Assembly: GCA_965223835.1 (NCBI GenBank) | Contig: CBDCXQ010000001.1 | Location: 5,766,001 to 5,830,000 of the forward strand | Source: CAVYXZ01 sp965223835 | GTDB taxonomy: Bacteria > Chloroflexota > Anaerolineae > Aggregatilineales > Phototrophicaceae | Direction: 5' to 3' | Length of the DNA: 64,000 nt | In this document: piece by piece, positions 60,669-64,000 of the stretch | Numbering within the stretch: position 1 is the first letter of the stretch | Layout of the letters: the number at the start of each line of letters is the position of its first letter | Notes under the pieces: model-generated | Databases searched by the model: none | What the model saw: the letters and a program-made list of their open reading frames with translations, nothing else | What the model was told of the DNA's origin: nothing | Position numbers and translations under genes: made by a program

Positions 60669-60696
60669 GTTGTCATTAGAAAAGAGACGCGCTGGT

Positions 60697-61650
60697 TTAC
60701 CCCTGGCTTACACGGGTGAGCGTTTGTACCGGACCAAACATACGCGAAGAGTCAATCGTCAGCCGCGTGCCGTCCGCAGCAAACGTGAGCGTGATGGGTC
60801 GGCCTTGCCAGTAAAACGTATGCTCTTTCAGCCTCAGAAGCGGTGTGACGTTCCCAGCTTCAATTGCGATCAATGCTTCATTTTCCAACCGAATTTCTAA
60901 CTGTCGTTCACCTCGATAGTCACCAACCAGGGGTTCTAGTGCCAGCGTGGTGGTTAAGGGTGCTTCGTTTACTTGGAGCAGATCGAGCATTTGCTGTCGA
61001 TAATCCGACCACACCTCCGGCGTAACATCCAATTCGAGTTGATGCGGCGCATAGCCGGGCAGCAGTTCGCGCATCAATATTTGATTTGCCTCCCAGATTG
61101 CTGTCACACACTCGAAATCAACCAACCCGCGCTGCTGACAAAACGGAAACCGGCTCATGTTATGAAACAGTTCGCGCTCGAAACCCGGCCCACGAATCGC
61201 CAGAATCCGCTGCAAGGCCTGTCGCGCAGCCGATTGGTGAAAATAAATCAACGTGGGATTCAGGGGTGCAATAATCTGCTGCGTTTGCCGTGCAAACACT
61301 CTGAGCGACGCCAGGTCCGCATTGCCATAAATGAACATGAAGAGCGAATTTAGAAACGGCCAGTTTTCAAGGATTGGCAGCGTGTCGGCGTCCAGCGTAG
61401 CCTGCACAAAGATTTTCCAATTTGCCAAACAGCGCTGCATGGCGGCGGGCAAATCGGCGAAGTAGGGCAGCATGTCAAACTCGGGCTGCCACCAGTCGTC
61501 AAACCAGTTCAAAGGGTGATTGACATCGCCTTCCGAGTACCAACGGGCTGGAATATGCTGGTGTTTGAGTATCACTTCCAACCACTGCGCCTGGGTAGAT
61601 TTGCCACTACCTGGCAAACCTTCCAGCAGAACTAACCGCGTTTCGAGCAT
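60697..61650 (-). CDS. P-loop kinase, thymidylate kinase-like
   Basis: 317 residues. Walker A LEGLPGSGKSTQAQWL at the start, then dNK/Tmk-type pattern with Trp/Asp-rich WFDDWWQPEFD and NWPFLNSLFMF. The C-terminal ~100 residues (TTTLALEPLVGDYRGERQ to RITLTFAADGTRL) are beta-rich and not part of the kinase. Substrate not predictable. It ends 29 bp past the neighbouring gene and its ATG starts two bases after the PBP stop, so these two are coupled. Confidence 0.72.
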   Translation of the reverse strand: MLETRLVLLEGLPGSGKSTQAQWLEVILKHQHIPARWYSEGDVNHPLNWFDDWWQPEFDMLPYFADLPAAMQRCLANWKIFVQATLDADTLPILENWPFLNSLFMFIYGNADLASLRVFARQTQQIIAPLNPTLIYFHQSAARQALQRILAIRGPGFERELFHNMSRFPFCQQRGLVDFECVTAIWEANQILMRELLPGYAPHQLELDVTPEVWSDYRQQMLDLLQVNEAPLTTTLALEPLVGDYRGERQLEIRLENEALIAIEAGNVTPLLRLKEHTFYWQGRPITLTFAADGTRLTIDSSRMFGPVQTLTRVSQG

Positions 61651-61652
61651 GG

Positions 61653-64000
61653 CTACTCCGCCCGGCGCACCTCAACCGTGAGTTCGGCTCTGGTTTGATT
61701 GCCAACGGCATCAAACGCGACTGCTTCAAATAGCTCCGTGCCGACGCGGGTGATGTCCCACTCAAAGCCATAGGGCCATTCTTCGTCGGTACCGATAAAT
61801 TGGCTGTTATAGAAAAACTCAACGCGCTCTATGGCGAGGTTATCTTCAACGTCTGCGGTGAGTGCAATCAAGCGGTCGTTCGGCCAGCGGAAAATCGGTT
61901 CGCCTTCCCCGGCCCGTAATGTGACCGTCGGCGCAATGTTGTCGATTGTCACCTGCCGCACCGCTGATTCCAGCGTATTGTCGTTGAGAACCACCGTCAG
62001 GCGCAGGCTATACAGACCATCCAGTCCGGTAGTATCCCATGTCCCCAGGTTGGTGCCCGGCGAATACTCGGTCTGTTGACCGCTGATCTGAATCCACTGA
62101 TCGGGGTTGAGACCCTGCCCATAGGCCAGTTGGTAGAATTGCATATTACTGGAGTCCATCGTGCCGCGCACCTCGACCTGTCCGCCAACATAGGCGAACG
62201 GCGCGGGTTGCAATAGGCCCGCTGCGCCTAATAATTCGGGCCGACTTACGGTGTCGTATTCGGTCGGCGGCAGTGGCTGATTATTCGCCTCCCACCAATC
62301 ACGCGCATCATCGGGTGGGACGAAGTAAATGCGTTCGCTGCGGGAAGCCGTCGGGGTATTGACCGTTGCCAACTGCCCGGTCTGACTATTGATGTCGAAT
62401 AACTGCCAGTACGGGTCGAGTCGCACCGGTTGAATATCTCGGATGAAGATCTCGCGGCGCGTTGGGCAGACGCCATTCGGCAACAGACCCGACCGTTCGC
62501 AGACCGCCAGTTCAGCGATGTTTTCCGGTTGTTGCCAAACTTCAGGCACTAAACCATCGCGCTCATAAAGGTAATCCAGCACCGCCCGCCACACCGGGAC
62601 ACTGCCCTGCATATTCAGGCCATCAACCGTAATGGTCTCGCCATCTTCGCGGTTGAGATGCACCCCCACGACCAGTTGCGGCGTGTAACCAACGGTCCAG
62701 GCTTCGGTGCGATTACCGGCTAAACCATTGACAATCGCCGTCGGGCGTCCGGTGTCCAGCGCTGGTTGATCGCCGATAACACGGGTGCGGGTGGCCTGAT
62801 CGGCCAAAACGTTATTGATGAGATAGCCCAGTTCATCGTCGTAGATAAACGTGCAATTGGTGGCGACGGCACAATCGGGTTCATAAATCTGACCGCTATA
62901 TTCCCATAGCACATCGCCACCCGCCGTTTCTTCAATCCGCAGCACGGCTACCGGGTCGCGCACACGATAATTGCGGGCGATTGGCTCCACCTGAATGCCG
63001 CGCATCTCTCCCATTGAGGACAACACGGAGTAGGCATAAGCGACATCCAGAACCGCGACCTGTCCGCCTCGCTCCAATAATGACAGATCATAGCGCTGAT
63101 TTTCATCAAGACTGTTAAGACCCAGCAAATGCGCCCGCCCCAGAATGTTGTCCAGCCGTTTTTCGTTGGCAACCTGGACCGCCGGGGGCAGCAACCACGC
63201 GCTCATGGCATCCCGCAAATTGATCGGTCCGCGAAACTGATTATCGGGGTTAGCCGGGGTATAGATCAGACCTTCAACCGCGCCGGGCAAAGGTCGCGGA
63301 ATATCCAGTACCATATCCGCCGGTGTATCCCCGGTGCGGAATCCCTCGAAATAGACAAACGGTTGCAGCGTCGGGCCGGGCTGATGGGCAATTGACGCTA
63401 CCGGGCCGATCATACTTTTTATTTCGCCGGTGCGCACATCCAATACCACCAGTTGCCCATTATCAGGCGGGCGTTCCAGTGTGAAGGCGTTGAGCGTCGG
63501 CAAATAGATGGCGCTGTTGCAGGCGGTATTCGCCAGCGTCGGCTGCGGATTGCTAACACCAGCCAACCGCGCCAGATGAGTCCGCATGACGCATTCAGTC
63601 TGATAATATAAATCGATATCCAGCGTCGTGACGATCTTCAAACCGCCCCGCGACACCAACCGCGCTCCATCAAGGCCGAGGTTATCAAGGATTTCTCTGG
63701 CCTGCCGCCGGGCATAAATGGCGAAATCGGGTGCGACCGCTGGAACTTGTCCCCCGGCAGACAACACGGGAGCCTGCCTTGTTACTGCCAGGTCAAAGTC
63801 AAGGTTGCTGATCTTGTCAGCTTGAAAGAGCGCCCGCAGCACATCCGACTGGCGACCGCGGGCGGCAAATTCATTGTCGAGCGGATTGTACTGAGGGGCT
63901 GCCGGAATCGCGGCCAGCAACGCAGCCTCATCCAGTGTCAGGTCAATGGCGCTTTTCCCCAGGTAAACCTGTGCCGCCGCCTCAATGCCATAGGCTTCGT
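61653..64000 (-). CDS. Class A penicillin-binding protein with degenerate transpeptidase (partial)
   Basis: The 5' end is outside the window; about 782 C-terminal residues are visible. They start in the glycosyltransferase 51 domain (YLGKSAIDLTLDEAALLAA, IPAAPQYNPLDN), which polymerises peptidoglycan. In the transpeptidase domain all three motifs are lost: SxxK reads PTLQ in PGPTLQPFVYF (~63352-63390), SxN reads WLL in MSAWLLPPAV (~63184-63216) and KTG reads VNG in IVNGLAGNRTEAW (~62711-62741). Surrounding residues align well with active PBPs. The C-terminal ~230 residues are Ig-like. Expected to keep glycan polymerisation at most. Confidence 0.85.
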   Translation of the reverse strand, partial: EAYGIEAAAQVYLGKSAIDLTLDEAALLAAIPAAPQYNPLDNEFAARGRQSDVLRALFQADKISNLDFDLAVTRQAPVLSAGGQVPAVAPDFAIYARRQAREILDNLGLDGARLVSRGGLKIVTTLDIDLYYQTECVMRTHLARLAGVSNPQPTLANTACNSAIYLPTLNAFTLERPPDNGQLVVLDVRTGEIKSMIGPVASIAHQPGPTLQPFVYFEGFRTGDTPADMVLDIPRPLPGAVEGLIYTPANPDNQFRGPINLRDAMSAWLLPPAVQVANEKRLDNILGRAHLLGLNSLDENQRYDLSLLERGGQVAVLDVAYAYSVLSSMGEMRGIQVEPIARNYRVRDPVAVLRIEETAGGDVLWEYSGQIYEPDCAVATNCTFIYDDELGYLINNVLADQATRTRVIGDQPALDTGRPTAIVNGLAGNRTEAWTVGYTPQLVVGVHLNREDGETITVDGLNMQGSVPVWRAVLDYLYERDGLVPEVWQQPENIAELAVCERSGLLPNGVCPTRREIFIRDIQPVRLDPYWQLFDINSQTGQLATVNTPTASRSERIYFVPPDDARDWWEANNQPLPPTEYDTVSRPELLGAAGLLQPAPFAYVGGQVEVRGTMDSSNMQFYQLAYGQGLNPDQWIQISGQQTEYSPGTNLGTWDTTGLDGLYSLRLTVVLNDNTLESAVRQVTIDNIAPTVTLRAGEGEPIFRWPNDRLIALTADVEDNLAIERVEFFYNSQFIGTDEEWPYGFEWDITRVGTELFEAVAFDAVGNQTRAELTVEVRRAE

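Overview
The window looks like chromosomal DNA of a Chloroflexota (Anaerolineae-like) bacterium. The reasons are the Thr/Pro-rich 'PTAT' linkers of a surface kinase, secreted SH3-like repeat proteins, several FHA/kinase/phosphatase genes, dispersed short palindromic repeats and a moderately high GC content. This assignment is an inference from gene content; there is no rRNA or other marker in the window.

Layout. (1) 1-24,000 is ordinary chromosome: glucokinase, peptidase E, a five-repeat SH3-like secreted protein, ASCH, BLUF and TrpB2-type proteins, a Ca2+/H+ antiporter coupled to a nitrilase, tRNA-Lys(TTT), PspA, a glutamine synthetase-like enzyme with an SDR, a lipoprotein followed by two FtsH-like AAA membrane proteins (one with an intact zinc site, one without), a CoxE-like VWA protein and an FAD oxidoreductase. 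(2) 24,009-54,115 is an extracellular contractile injection system (eCIS, Afp/PVC/MAC-like). The main operon runs on the minus strand from 44,874 to 24,009: AAA ATPase (Afp15-like), DUF4255 protein (Afp16-like), sheath, two tube proteins, tail assembly protein, a DUF6760-like small protein, a 55-residue protein, a third tube-like protein, a Pro-rich 791-residue protein, LysM adaptor (Afp7-like), VgrG-like spike (Afp8-like), gp25 (Afp9-like), gpJ (Afp11-like), an FHA-tail protein I fusion, a DUF4157 protein, a 615-residue helical protein (candidate cargo or ruler) and a Ser/Thr kinase with an FHA domain. Upstream lies a second minus-strand group (PP2C phosphatase, VWA-FHA protein, Ubl/FHA-like protein, methyltransferase). 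Divergent from it are an FHA membrane protein and a second Ser/Thr kinase. (3) 54,225-64,000 holds a DUF4139 protein, membrane proteins, a STAND ATPase with an OmpR-type DNA-binding tail, a glutaredoxin-like membrane protein, a P-loop kinase and a class A penicillin-binding protein whose transpeptidase motifs are all degenerate.

The most striking feature is that the contractile apparatus sits with a whole phosphothreonine signalling set: two kinases, one PP2C phosphatase and several FHA proteins, one of them fused directly to a baseplate component. This resembles the PpkA/PppA/Fha switch that fires some type VI secretion systems, yet the apparatus here is an eCIS with no T6SS membrane-complex genes in view. 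I infer that assembly, release or loading of the particle is controlled by reversible threonine phosphorylation.

Limits: no database search was possible. Families were assigned by recognising motifs and gene order. Start codons were chosen from visible ribosome-binding sites.
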